Origin: Eutrigla gurnardus
Taxonomy: Eukaryota; Chordata; Actinopteri; Perciformes; Triglidae
Length of the DNA: 64,000 bases
Direction: 5' to 3'
NCBI GenBank assembly: GCA_963514095.1
Contig: OY741269.1
Location: forward strand, 17,905,645 to 17,969,644
The position numbers and the translations under genes were made by a program. The notes below the pieces were generated by a model. That model had not been told where the DNA came from. It worked only from the letters and a program-made list of their open reading frames with translations, and made no database searches. Positions within the stretch are counted from its first letter, which is position 1; each line of letters starts with the position of its first letter. Shown piece after piece: positions 1 through 13,085 of this stretch.

Positions 1-3000
1 AAGAAAGATTTTAAATGCGAATATTTTGGCTGTACTGTTGTTGTTGGTGAGTTCAGTATGTTATATGATCATTATTCCTGAGTCTCTATGACATATTAGG
101 ATGATTTTACGGCCAGTTGCTTTAGATTTCTTACATATTGTACCTTTTAACTCTCAAAAAAGTCATCAGAATAACCCAAAATCTTAGAACAGTTTCATAA
201 ACCAGCATAAAAAGATGGTTGATCGTGATCCTGCCTCTAAAAATCGTGATGTTCTTTTGCTGCTTCATCTACGAGCGAGTTACGGGGAAGGATTAACCAA
301 GAAAACCAGATTTTGTTAGTCTCTCTCTCTCTCTCTCTCTTATACACACAATCTGGCTGTTCATCTCTCTCAGCAGGGGATTCCTCTGTTCTCCTGCAGT
401 TATCTCTTTGGCTCCGTGAGTGTGTCATTTTGCTGGTAATTAAACTATCCGTTAAATCAGTGATTGCAGGGGGCTTAAGGAGGCTCTGGTGAAATATTCT
501 CATTGTGACTGGAGAGAAGGCTCTGCAGAGGGAAACTCTGTGTGTTTGCGTAACGGGGAAAGCAGGAGAAGGATTGAGAGGGACACTGGAGCCGAAGGTG
601 TGACGAGCGAGGAGAGAGGGAGAGGTAAAGGGAGAGAGAACAGGAAATAGTGTAAAACGCTGAGCGCGGGGGTGCTGCGTGTCGGCGGTTATCAGGGGGA
701 GTATTTGGTGGCCCGGAGCCAGTATGAGTGAGATGAGGGGAGGCGAGTCTGCAGAGCCAATAAATTACGGGCCTTCAAGCTCCACTTTACATTAATGGAA
801 AGTGCAGCGCTGCTCTCTCCAGTCGGCCGGCGAGATTAAAGAGTAGGGAAATGGCTGTGGACAGGCTCTCCCCCGGCCCGGACTCTCTGTGTGATGCGGA
901 CCTTCAGAAACCCACAGTGTGGCCCCCAGTGGTGCACGGGCCCTCCACACGGCTCTGTATTCAGGTCTAGACGGAGCGTTTTATTCAAGGGGAGACACTA
1001 CAGGCTGATGGATACCACCATGACACATCCACAGCTGATAGCACACATTAGGACAGTAACTTTTTGTATAACAAGTTTCCTGAAATGTCATGTTCAAATA
1101 TGCAAAAGAGGCATTATCTTATAAAATATGTGCTAATGTGGATACATTTCTAAACAGAAACATGAACACTGCAGCACAGTCCAAAATCAATCTTTCTTTC
1201 GTTGACAAAGATGTTTGTATATCTCATATCTTAATAATGTCAACAGCCTTAAAAAAAACCAATATGTTCTATAAGTCAGGCTATGAATGCTACACAAACA
1301 ATCCTCTCTGTTAAAAATGAAATTGAAATGAAATTAATGAAACTGGAATGTTGCGACTGAAGTGGACATTTAAATAATATGCATTATAAAATTCCACACA
1401 TTTTGCTCCATTTTTATTTTCACAAATATTATGGTTAAATATGAAAATCAAGCATTTTCCAATGACTCCAGAATAGTAGAAAGCAGTAAAATAAACACCT
1501 TAAAGTATATTCTGGATGTTTTCTTTCCACCAGTGTGAAGGCATGTGATGGAAGCAAAACAGCCTAGAATTGATCAGTACATGGAAAACCAGGTTTTTTT
1601 TCCTGGAGTGACTCACATCCCCACAAAACCCGCCAGGTGTCTTCTACGTTGTGATCACAAGCTGTGGGCTTCGGTGCTGCCGAGCCAGAAAAGGTGTTTT
1701 GTTTTTTTGTTGTTTTTTTCAAGAACATCAACAGTAACGATACATAATCCTCGCTTGTTGTTTATGTGGAACACTGTATTAAAAATCGGTTTCCGGGGGG
1801 AAAGTCGACCTGGATGGTGAATACAATGCAGCGCTCTGAAGATTTTCTTTCCAGATTATGTGGGATAAAGTGTGCGAAGTTGAAAGAACGGCTGAGGCGT
1901 ATCCACCTAAACCCCGCTCTCTTTTCACAGCCCCTAAACCCATTACCCCGCCATTCATCCCTCCAATTGAACTGTGCCACCGCCGCGTCGCCGCCCGTCT
2001 CCCGGCGGCTTCACACTCATTTGATGGAATCGGATGCATCTGGGAAGATTCAATTAAAACGCCGTTGCCTTTTTCTTAACTACTTCTCATCGCTCGCGTG
2101 TCTCCTGCCAGTGTTTTAAAGTGATTACGCACAATTATTTCAATTAGATGTCAGGAAGCGGCGCCATCATCATCAGACAGTAATCAGGTTGTGGTGGAGC
2201 GGCAGGAGACGGAAAGCGACAGCTCCCCTCGTTCTCTTTCATTAAAGATTTTTCACTTCCCTTTTTTGTTTTATTTTTCCTTCTGTTTTTCAGTGTGCCA
2301 CTACTTTTTTTAGAGACGCAGGAGGGAAAAAAAACGAGACTTTGGTACCCCCCTGCGAGCTGTTCTCATCCCTGCTAATGAATGAAATCCATTTCTGGAT
2401 CTCTTTCTGAGAGACGGGTGAATGTGAGGGATTGAGTGAGACACAAAGGAGGAGCAGGCCTCCTGTTGGGTCCTGGACGGAGTCAAATAGGGCAGGAAGA
2501 GAGTGAGAGAGATTACACACACACACACACACAGTTCTCTGGCATCATTTACACTGTGGAGCATTTAATACTGTTGTTTCTCTGAGAATTTCGGATGTCA
2601 TTCAAAAATGATGACGGCGTAAAGATTAACACACACTGTTGATTCACTTCCTCTGTTTTTGTCACTCTTTCAATACGACGTTATCTCTCTTGCTTCTTCC
2701 CTTTCTTAAAATGGAACTAAGAGTGACTGTGAGGAATGTTTATGCTATTAAACTAAATCCAGATGCCTCAATGCGATCTATGTAGGTGAACGAGTTTTGA
2801 AGCCCCAAGTTCATCGTTTTGGCCGTCGCCATCTTGGATATTTTGCAACCAGGGAACAGAAGTGACCATATTTGGACTGGGGAAGAGCGACGGGTGGATC
2901 TGATGAACACAAGCAGTAGAGCAGCAACCTTACTGGATCTGGATCCATCTGGATTCTGGTGTGAAGCTGAATCCAGATGGATAAACAAACAAGCAACAAA

Positions 3001-3992
3001 TTTAGCTTCATCGTTCAAGGTCACGTTTACAGCTAAATGTTAAAGTCATCTTAGTAGCTACATTACATTAGTAGCGTGGTAGTAAGCTGTCTGCCAGGCT
3101 ATAAAATAAGAGGTTTTCTAAAGGGACTCTGGTACTCTGAAACCACAGGGACCGCCAAAATCAACAAAAGTTCCTCGTTGTAAGTTCATCATTCTTACGA
3201 TCAATCAGTCAAACGTAATTTAAATAGCAAGTCATACATCAAAGGAGATTTAAAAATTAAATGAATAAATAAATGTACTTGAGTTAAAGTTAAATAAAAC
3301 CCTACTGAACATCCACAAACGAGTCCAATGATGACTATGCCCCATGTGGATCAGCAGGAGTTGATGAGCTGAGCTGGTTGTGATGGTGGTCTGAGTTCCT
3401 GCCGGAGCTCCACTATACCGTCCTCGAGAGAGGAATCCACTATAGGAGCCCCCGTGGGACTGAAGCATGGCAATGGAGCTGCCGGGGCTCTGTGTTGTGA
3501 TAACAGAGGTTTTGCAGGGGCGAGGCACGCGCAGCATAATGAACAACCCACTGCAGCACAGGACGCACACACCGACCTCTGCGGGGGCCGCGACCACGTC
3601 CCAACATGTACGCACACATGCATTGTTGTAATCCCGTCCTTCCCCGTGTTGTGTTATTTTCACACCGACGTTGAGTCGTGCGGCGGCCCAGCCCTCCTTG
3701 CGGCACACGAGGCCGAGGCCACGCCGCCTGCATGTCTCACATCAGTATGCTACGAGCATGGTCCGGCGTCTACAGCGCTCTGCTCTCCCCCCCTTCATCC
3801 ACCCTCTCACTTCTCTGTCTCACCTCCATCACTCTTCCCTCCACCCCCCCTCTTCTTAGTGTAACACACAGCCACATGCAGGTTAGTTACTACGACACAG
3901 CTGTTGTGTATTCATCTCCTTTACTATTTCCAGCCTCCTTATCTTATCTCTTTGAGCAGTGTGTGCTTTATTGTACTCCCTCATTTTCCACT

Positions 3993-4017
3993 CCCCCCCC
4001 CCCCCCCCCCCCCCCCC
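3993..4017. repeat. Poly-C run (25 C)
   Basis: An uninterrupted run of 25 cytosines follows a pyrimidine-rich stretch starting near 3780. Such runs can form G-quadruplex structures on the opposite strand and are prone to length errors in sequencing, so the exact count may be an assembly artefact. Confidence 0.9.
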
Positions 4018-4222
4018 TGCCTCCGCCACATCTTTGCATCACTGCTGGCTGGGCTTTTTTGGTGTGCATGTGGGGAGCAGCGTGCTAAGCTAATTATGCT
4101 GTTCTGACGCAGCCATGTTGGCTAGCGTTTGTTTCTTCTTCTGTCTGTTGTAGTAACAAGGGGACGGGGCCCATTAATTGCCCTGCTGATGACTGTCATC
4201 ATCCACGCCCCTCTACGTCCGA

Positions 4223-4225
<3 letters not shown>

Positions 4226-4283
<58 letters not shown>
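4226..4283. repeat. (GT)n microsatellite, 58 bp
   Basis: Pure TG/GT dinucleotide repeat followed directly by a short GA stretch. It is a typical fish microsatellite, likely polymorphic and able to adopt Z-DNA. Confidence 0.95.
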
Positions 4284-4289
<6 letters not shown>

Positions 4290-4719
4290 TCTCAGTGGGT
4301 GTCTGATGGGAGGGTGCTCGAGTGTGGAGGACTCATCATGGGTTATTAGGAGCATGCAGGGGGGCCATCAAGCGTGAGAGATAGAGATGAAGAAGAGGGA
4401 GAAAGTGAAGAAGTGTGGCTTTGAATGAGACTCATTAAGTTTCTCCCGCTCGGTCCCCAACACACTTTGCGGCATCTCGTATAAACTTTTGCTGCCTTGA
4501 ATGAAATTTTGTTGTAGACTTTAGGGGGGTCCTACAAGTTCCCACCATGCAACTCCAAATTCTGTCACACCCTTGTAGTATTTTTTGTTGTGGTTTTTTT
4601 TGTTGTAGTTTTGTAATTTTATCCCCGAGCTGCGATGGACTCAAAAGTCAGTTACTTAGCTCAGCTAGAGTCTGAAGACAATCTGGTTGTTTCGTTTCAG
4701 AAGCTGCATGGAAACAATT

Positions 4720-5200
4720 CTAGAGTTCAAAAAGTCCTGACGCTCAGAAATTCTGCATGTTTTCTAGTTCCGTTGTCTTAAGCCAATTGGTCTTTGGTTA
4801 GATGCCTGAAATAATGTCTGTTGTTAACACAAGAGATCATAATGTTTTCTTCTATAAAACCCCACTTCCCAGCTTTTACATGTCTTTAAAACACTAAATG
4901 AGAGAAAACTCTTCTGCCTTTCCCTTGGTGTCAGTGATGTAAAACTATACAAGTGTGGTTCGGGGTTTGTTTATAGACGAAGCTTTTAACTTCTGCTGAT
5001 TCACGCTTCAAAAATCATAAAATTGGTGTTTCGTTTGTGGAGATTATCATGCTGAACAAAACATGTCAATATAATAAAAATCCCTCTTTCAAACTGCTGT
5101 TTGAAGTTTTAAAAGACAATGATAATGTGACACCTTGACGTTGACCAATAACAGCGTGTTACACCCTCCTACATCCTGACGACCGGAGATACAGTTGTCC
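4720..5200 (+). repeat. Dispersed repeat B, copy 1
   Basis: The segment shares blocks with 10330-11230 in the same order: a match around TTTGGTTAGATGCCTGAAAT near 4793, then CAAAAATCATAAAA followed by a GATTATC/GCTGAACA block near 5010-5055. The same first block occurs inverted near 30510. The blocks are separated by diverged sequence, which points to an old interspersed repeat. No terminal repeats or coding remnant are visible, so its class is unknown. Borders are approximate. Confidence 0.5.
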
Positions 5201-6187
5201 ATTTACGGTGCTGACATTGCACAGTGGCGGAGTTCTCCTTTTGATAAACATATTTACTGTCAGAGAAACGTTTAGTGGGATGACAGAGTGGTGTAATGTG
5301 ACATTAAGTGACATTTACACACACACACATACAGTTCACACACTCTGGCCTCTCTCATTGGCCACTGTTAATTTCCTGCAGAGCATCCTCACAGCACACT
5401 GAGGCAGATAAGGATAAAGGATAGGGATCTAGACAGCCTTGTAGGCCATGATTAATTCATTTCATATTCCGCTTGCCCGAGATGAACGTGCAGTTGATAT
5501 TTAATATGCCTACGCCTCTTTTTTGGCGTGATTGCAACATTATCGCGAGAGGGAGTGCGTAGCGGCAGGTGTGCGAGAGAGAGAGGGAGGCGTGAAAAAA
5601 AGAGAGGAGGTGAAATCGCACGTTTTGTAAATTGCATTGTTTGTGCTCACCACTGATGCTAATGTGACGCTTAACTAATTGAAATTGAAAACAAAATGAG
5701 ATTGAAAGAGGCAATTAAAGAGGGAGAATAGGAGATGAGTGAGAAAGGGAGGACTGGGAGGAGAGACCCGGCCACAGCATTACCATATGTATTTCAGTGT
5801 GTATGTGTGTGTGTGTGCTGACACAGTTTGTTGTTGTGCATCGAAGCAGCACGAGAATAAACACAGAGTGCACCTCTAGCTTTATTTTCACGCCGTATAG
5901 AACAAGAATTCAAATCTTTTTTTCTTTTTCTTTTTCAATTACGAAACACAACAATGAGCCACTACATAGTGTTGGTGCACTATATTATACTCTCCCCTCT
6001 GGAAACAGACGGCGGAGAGGAAATGCATTTCTATAGCGAGAGGAGGAAAAGAAAGGAGAGAGATGTGATATATGATCACAGGAAGCCCTTGAAATGTTGT
6101 TATTCTTTATAATTGGAGCCTTTAATAAGGTGCTTTAATGGTGTGTGGTAAGATAATTTACCACATTCACAAAGACTCTGGATGGGG

Positions 6188-6189
<2 letters not shown>

Positions 6190-6241
<52 letters not shown>
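6190..6241. repeat. (CA)n microsatellite, 52 bp
   Basis: Pure AC/CA repeat. The short cysteine/valine or threonine/histidine open frames that cross it are translations of the repeat. Confidence 0.95.
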
Positions 6242-6243
<2 letters not shown>

Positions 6244-6424
6244 AGCCGCCTCCCTTTGAAACTGAAACGAGCATCACAATATTTTTGATCAATCTCTGTG
6301 TTGACCATCTGATGATAATCATCAGTAATGTGAATGTAATTACTAAAGGTGTGTTGTACACCCCGACATTGTTTCATCCATCATGGCTGAAATAACCACT
6401 GTTGCTGCTTTGTACCGTTGTGAA

Positions 6425-6805
6425 GTCCCAGGGCATCCCGGGTAATGAAACGCCGTCCTGTCTGAGTTTATAACATCACCCAGAGGTGCTCGGTGAATTC
6501 CACTGAGCTGTATTCACTGTGATTAGCAAGACACATTGGCTGGTTTACTACAGCAGTATGAACCCAAAATAAACAATTATGTCCTGATTTATTTGTAATA
6601 AAAACCCTGAAAAAGTCACGCTTTGTTACGTCTACGACAAGCAAATAACTTTCAAAAAGCTTGTTTTCTGAATGGAGTTCTGCTAACCCTGTCGGTGCTC
6701 CATCAACACTTAAAATAACATCATCTAGACATACTGTAGATATGGCAGCGACCACAGACAGTCTCTGGTTTCTACACAGTCTGGTTCGGTTTAAGGCAAA
6801 TAATT
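6425..6805 (-). mobile_element. Dispersed repeat A, copy 1 (inverted, internal part)
   Basis: Read on the - strand it matches the interiors of the copies at 8.8, 13.1 and 48.2 kb. Shared blocks include AACCAGAGACTGTCT, the stretch around GAAAACAAGC, TTTGGGTTCATACTGC followed by TGTAGTAAACCAGCC, and the GAATACAGCTCAGTGGAATT block. No terminal inverted repeats are recognisable here, so it is a truncated or worn copy. Borders are approximate. Confidence 0.75.
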
Positions 6806-6869
6806 GAACTGCTAGAACAGTCTTGTTAGGTCAGATAATGACGTAACTACTGTAACTAGTGCTGTGCCC

Positions 6870-6975
6870 ATGCTCCTAATTCAACAACACTCCATGGGTT
6901 CCCCCGGAAAACACCCACCAAGTGTGAAGTAGATGGCGGTTCTCGAGATATGCAAAGTACAGACAGACAGAGATT
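6870..6975 (+). repeat. Fragment of a common fish repeat (GACAGACAGA tail)
   Basis: The wording CAAGTGTGAAGTAGATGGCG, then GTTCTCGAGATATGCAAAG and a short ACAGACAGACAG run, resembles a repeat tail often met in fish genomes (recall, not a search). Only about 100 bp can be followed. Confidence 0.3.
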
Positions 6976-8763
6976 GATTGCTTTATAGTTAGATTATAAA
7001 AACCCGGAAAAAGATAACTGTTGTCACATCCTGATATTGATATAATGTCGATAGATTCCCCATTCCCACTTTGAAAGCTTTACGTTGTAATTCTACAAAC
7101 CATTGTTGATCCAACATCCTCTTGGGAGACGAGTTTGAAATGAATTAACTTCCACTTCCAAAATCCAGACAAGTGTAAAACAGCATCTCCAGCTGACACC
7201 AAACCTACTTTTTGCTGCCGTGGCGACAGAGAAGCTTGTTCCCGCCTTCGTACTCACACTGCCGACAGTGTCATGTTGTTGCAGTAGTAGTACAGTAAAG
7301 GTAACATGAAGTCAGAGCCACGGGGCCTGATGGAGGAGTTAATTAGAGGCCAGGCCAGTCATCCCCACCTTCTGACCCACTTCCACCCCTCCCATCATCC
7401 CCCTTATCTGTCATTCACAGTCCCCGCCGCTGCTAATGAGCTTATTCTGAGCCGTACATTATGTACCCTTTCTCTTCTCCGTACGGTGCCGCACGGCGTT
7501 CCTCCCTCCGCCCGGGAAAAAACCAGAGGTGGCTGTTCGGCTCCCGCCGTGTCGCCAATTAGAAACCCCTTCTATTCATCCTTCTGTCGTCTCTCGGCCC
7601 TCTCGCTTCCTCTCGTCGGCCCGACTCGGAAGCAGGTTGTAATACAAGCTGCCTGATCCAAATGGAGACGAGCTCCGCGGTCACCGTGGTTTTGTCACAT
7701 TAGCCTCTTTAGTCAGTGAGTATGTGTGTGTGTGTGTGTGTGTGTGTGTCTGTGTGTGTGTGTGTTTTGAGGCTGAGTGTGACATTAGCCTCGCAGTCAC
7801 AGGTAATGATCTCATCTTCCCGCTGGTGACTAGACACACACACACACACACACACTGAGAGGGAGAAGATGGGGAGCAGAGATTGGTATTGTAATGGTAC
7901 TCTAATGGGTTACCTGACAAGTGCTTTTTCTTAATGACATCTCCCTCCCTGTGTCTCCCCACTAGCTCCTTCCTCCAGGGAACACTTTCCGTCTTTGAGG
8001 AGCAGTGATATGGACACCAAGTGCGGTGACGTCCGGGTAGGTAGTCGTTTCTCACACGCTTTTTCGTATGCATCCAACGCACCGTCTCCTGAATAATGCG
8101 TCGTCGCTGTCGTCTGCCAGTTAAAGCTTCTGTGCAGCTGCTACATCCACGGCTGCATCTGAAATGCCTCCCCTCTGTCCTTTATGGATTCAGATTCATT
8201 CTTTGTGGTCTTCTATACCACTTTGAACACAATCAGGACTCACTTGTACAACTGGCCCCTCTTAAAGGACTGGGAGAATGTGATGGATAATGCCTGACGA
8301 GAAGGCCTCCATGTCCTCTACTAATGCCTGATAACGGACATTGTTCAGGTATACCATGGTCATATCCCAAAAAAAAGAGAATGCGATATATGTATTTTAT
8401 CCATAGATTGGCACCTGTGTCACCTGTAATAAAAACAATGAAGCCTGGCATTGAAAACGTGTGATAAAAAATGTAAACGTGACATAATCAACTAAACGCG
8501 CTGGTCACCTTCAAGAGCGCATCATCAGTCATCATTTGGAAAGCATCACAGGGAGGCAGAACAGTATTAACTTTTGTAATTAAAAAAGGCAGAGCCAAAA
8601 TGACTTTGGCCCATCCAAATCTGGAGTCCTGGCACCGTGCCCAACAACAACACAACACTGTTACCGTGAGCCCAAGGCAACTGAATGAAGCCTTGAGCTA
8701 CAGGGGTGAAGGGAAAACGTCCGCTCAGGATCACTTTGGGTACGCTCGGACGGATGGAGCCGA

Positions 8764-9320
8764 CGGATGTGGTATACAAAGTCAATGAAAAGACGCAACT
8801 AGACGGAACGTGAAGTGTGCAAATGTTTTCTTCACGCGATTTTACATATTTTGATATATAAACCAGAGACTGTCTATGGTACAAACAATAAGGTTGCTGC
8901 CGTATTTATGTCTAGATGACGTTATTTAAATGTTACCGATGCTACAGTGTTAGCATAGCCTACCTCCAATCAATCAGAACTCCATTCAGAAAACAAGCAT
9001 TTTAAAACGTTGTTTGCTTGTCATCTTGCAGACAGACCTAACAAAGCATGACTTCGGACTTTGGATTAATTGTCATCATTATGTAGTTAATTCAGCATCC
9101 TTTTAATCTGTTTATTGCAATTAAATCACAACAACATTGTTTATTTTAGGTTCATACTGCTGTAGTAAACCAGCCGATGTGTGTCTTGCTGATCACAGTG
9201 AATACAGCTCAGTGGAAATCACTGAGCACCTCTGAGTGATGTTATGAACTGAGAGAACTGAAATGAATGAACTGAAATGGTTTCTTGGCGTATCTGCAAT
9301 TTTATTTGAGTGTCCAAGTG
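8764..9320 (+). mobile_element. Dispersed repeat A, copy 2
   Basis: The segment from AACCAGAGACTGTCTATGGT (near 8861) to the GTTATGAACT block (near 9240) aligns with copies 3 and 4. A left portion with TACAAAGTCAATG and AAGACGC is shared with the left arm of those copies. The terminal inverted repeats have eroded. It lies in the same orientation as copies 3 and 4 and opposite to copy 1. Ends are approximate. Confidence 0.7.
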
Positions 9321-9925
9321 TGAATTCTACGCTCTTTACGGCGCCCTCAAAAATCCACACGAATAAATAAATAAAGCAGTGTCCACGGTATGCTAACAAT
9401 CCCACAGCGCAATACGTCACATTTTATTTAATAGTCATTTTGCTTAAAAACTTGATCGAACAGAAACTCCACACGTCACACGAGTCACACAAACACCTGA
9501 GTGAATGTGCAACAAACATCCTGCCGGAGGAGCACTGAGGCAACACGCAGCAATAGGAGAGGAGTGCTGCAAACTCTGCTGCGCCTGTGTTGTTTTGAAC
9601 CTGCTGAACATGAATGAAGCAACAAAAAGACGGCAAAGTGAACTCATATCTTCACCAGTTTGATTTGTCCTCCACCTTCATCTAATGTGTTCAATTTGAC
9701 AAACCAAACCTGCTATTAGGTTCAACATTTATGTAGCTTTGAATCCAGCAGTCTGCTATCATAGCTGATGTGTTTTTTTTCTTCGTTTTTTTCCTCCGCC
9801 CCACAGACGCCCCACAGACACACTGTGATGCTCTTATATTCCTGGCTCTCTACTTTTCTATTTATACCCACTGAGATGAGCAATGAGCCCCAGGCAGCCC
9901 TCACTCACCAAGCCGAGCTCACTCA

Positions 9926-9926
<1 letters not shown>

Positions 9927-9980
<54 letters not shown>
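9927..9980. repeat. (AC)n microsatellite, 54 bp
   Basis: Pure AC repeat. Confidence 0.95.
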
Positions 9981-9982
<2 letters not shown>

Positions 9983-10329
9983 TGAGTTAAGGTTGAGGTG
10001 GAGGTTAGAGGGTTTCATCAACGCCGTGTCGGACCATACCAACTAATAGAATGCTGTATTGTCGATCCTCAGAAAGCAAACAAAGGGCCAGAGTTCCCAC
10101 AGCGTCCTCGCTCTCAGCCTTGTAGTCGGGCATTAAAGCAAAATTCCACTCTGTTTTTCCTGCGATTTAACCCATTGCGGGTTGGCAAATATAATGTGAT
10201 AAGAATTCAAGAGTCATCAACGGACATATCCTGCAGCATCACTGTGCAGGTAATAAAGTGCTGCAGGAATGAGTCAGACCGGGACATTAGTTATTTTTGC
10301 ACTTCCGTTTCGGTCATCTCAAATTCAAT

Positions 10330-11230
10330 GTTTTTTTTTTTAATTAGGTTTTTGGTTAGATGCCTGAAATGAGGTTTGTGGTTAAGAGAGCTTAAGAGAT
10401 TTTAACGTTTTGGTTTACAAGATATTGCATCAGTAAATATGTCACGCGTGATTTTGAAGCAATATGCGTTTCCGCTACAAGTGGCTGAGACGACTTAACG
10501 TCAACACGCCAAACAATAGTCAGCCTTTAGTGTCGTGGTGGTTAGTTTAAAACAGGGGTCTCAAACTCAACTTACCTGTGGGGGCTGGAGGTAGAGTCTG
10601 GGTGAGGCTGGGCTGCATCAAGTATTCCATAAAAAACGAGGACCAATGTTAGTGGGTGCGACTTATATTCAGGTGCGCTCAATAGTACGGTATTACGGTA
10701 TTACAGTACAAGTGACCAACGTTGCTAATTCATGTTGTTGTCACGAGCCTGAGCTGTGGTAGCCCACAAGTGTTAAAAAATACGCACAGGGCAATGACTC
10801 ACGCAGATAAAGTGAAGAAAAAAACACCAAGCTTTGATTTCAGGTAGGGGGCAGCAAAATATCATTCCGGGGGCCGCAATTGGCCCCCCGTGAGACCCCT
10901 GGTTTAAAGTCCAATATCAGCTTTTACATTCAGATTCAGTTTACCTCAAAAATCATAAAAAATGTATGAAGATTATCTCGCTGAACACTTGTTAGCATCA
11001 TAAACTTGAGCTAATATTGCAAAGAGCTTATTTTCTGCTATAATCCATCAGAAAAATCCCTTTGGCTTTTTGTCGATTGGAACCAGTGCGCGGCTAACTT
11101 CCTGGTTGGCATCCAATCGTCGATGCAGCGCTCCGTTGAGGGGATTTTACAAGGCTGTGGGCTTTTCAGTCGGTAGCTGTTATCAAAGCAATAAAGTTAA
11201 GTATTTTCTGGAATGTGAAAGCTTGTATGA
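10330..11230 (+). repeat. Dispersed repeat B, copy 2, split by a hAT-type insertion
   Basis: The left part (near 10350) carries the same GGTTAGATGCCTGAAAT block as 4793. The right part (near 10950-11070) carries the CAAAAATCATAAAA and GATTATC/GCTGAACA blocks seen at 5010-5055. The two halves are separated by a 349-bp insertion with its own target duplication (10545-10909), which explains the extra length relative to copy 1. The insertion is therefore younger than the host repeat. Confidence 0.55.
10553..10901. mobile_element. Non-autonomous hAT-type element with 8-bp target duplication
   Basis: The element starts with CAGGGGTCTCA and ends with the inverted counterpart TGAGACCCCTG. It is flanked by GTTTAAAA (10545-10552) and GTTTAAAG (10902-10909), a 7/8 match expected for the 8-bp target duplication of hAT transposons. 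Total length is 349 bp with no open frame for a transposase, so it is a MITE-like derivative that must have moved with an enzyme supplied elsewhere. The CAGGGGTC/TCA termini are a familiar hAT (Charlie-like) end. It sits inside repeat B copy 2. Confidence 0.85.
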
Positions 11231-13085
11231 ATCCATAAAAACAGAAGAAAGTCACGAGAAGCGAGCGAGGGTGCACGTCGATACTACTATCAGTTTTGAA
11301 GTGAATTTTTAAGCTTTGATTTACTCAAGAGATATAAAAAAAGAATAGATTAGCAGTGAGCCATTAACCTGCTTTCATTTCTGTGACCTCAACAAAAAGG
11401 TGGGTTTATCATATTAAATGATGTCGGCTGCAGCGGTTCACCTGCACACATCCAGACATGCAGGCTGGCACACACACATAGATAGAGAGAGGGGGGGAGA
11501 GAGAGTACAAGTGTGAAACCGAATCAGTTAAAAATGAATGAAGACAACATCCATGAGAAACAGCCCATCTTGCATTATTTACAATATTGAGAATACACTG
11601 AAAGTGTGTCAGCTTGACTTCTTCCATCTCCCCCCCCCCCCCACACACACACACACACACACGCTTGCTTTCCCTCCCGTGACCCCTCTCGTTGAGCCAT
11701 TCACAGTTTAACAGAGGTTCAGCAGGGTCACTATCTGAACTCTGCACTCCAGTGGATCAGAAGCTAGTCAGCAGATTCCTCTTATCAACTCCTCACTTCA
11801 CATTGATGTGTGATTTTTGTATTCGATTTATGCACTTAATGCGTTTCTTCATCGATAAACGTCCCAGTGCTGGCGGTCTGCAGTGAGGGTTTGTTCTCGG
11901 GTCGATCTTAACACGGCGTTTAGAGCGTGGAGATATGAGAGGGAATGGTTTGGAAGTAGCTCAGGCTGGTCTCCAAAAAGATGACGTCCCTATACAATGA
12001 AACTGCATTGTCAGTTGAGGCTTTGTTAAGCCCCGCCTCCTCACTGCTGCTCCATCAAGTTGTCAGAGCTACCATGGAGCCCACACTGTCACTAACTGCA
12101 CTCCCTCAATAAATAGCAAAGCGATTTAAAAAACAAACAAAAAAAATACATTTCAGATTGAGCCTTCAATTTGTGTTGGAATGATAAATGCCGACTGTGA
12201 AACCTAGTCGGGCGCTAAAACGGGTGAAAAAAGATAAATATTTTAGATCACAAGTGAACCATCACATCAGCTGGAGGCGGGAGACAATGAAAAGAAGGAA
12301 GCCGTCTAGGTCTTTACTCACTGTTAGAATCACTGAAAAGAAAAGGCATGTGTAGACATTCAGTATGTACTTCAGCAGGGACACGTATGATGTCACATAA
12401 TATCTAATCATGTCTGTTTCACAGCTGATATGACACGGTGCAGAAATGGAGGATGAGTACTTTTCTGTAATTTTTTTAACGCAGTTAGTGTAACGTGTGA
12501 CGTTTGAGTCACATGCTACATACTCATACAAACATAAGTAAAGAAAGTGTTTCGTTTTTTTTGTTTTACGTACTTTGTTTGTTTTACATTTTGTGATGAT
12601 AAACATTTATTCGTGAGTCATTTGCCTCCACTGTTGAATCAGGCTCTGGATTATTCCACCTCACTGCCAGCTTGTTTCACTCTTAACTGCACCAGCTGCT
12701 GCAAAAGGACAAGTTCAACAATTAAAAGATAAACAAAGCAGAAACTCTCACAGTCGAGTTGGAGCTTCATTGACAATTTCTTTCTTGGAGAAGAAAAAAA
12801 AAAGGAGCTGCTAATGTTGCTGCTAATGTTATCGCGGCTGCCTCCTGTCACCTTTCGGCTAATAACCTCCTTTAATTACTTCTCAGACACAAATTATGTC
12901 CCTATTATGAATCATGCACACATTCACACAATACTTAATAACTCTCCATGTATTTATAATATTGTTTTCTTTTTTTTAAGTAAGAATTGTCTGTCTTTGT
13001 GCCACACCAAAACTTGCTAGGAGTACATTAACCATCTGATTTATTCTCACACTATGAAACGCAAAAATCATCTTTAGATAAGTAA

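Noticed and set aside
3250..3708. 152-codon open frame on the - strand
   Set aside because: No domain or similarity recognised, composition follows the local GC-rich DNA, and other frames are equally open. No supporting promoter or splice signals.
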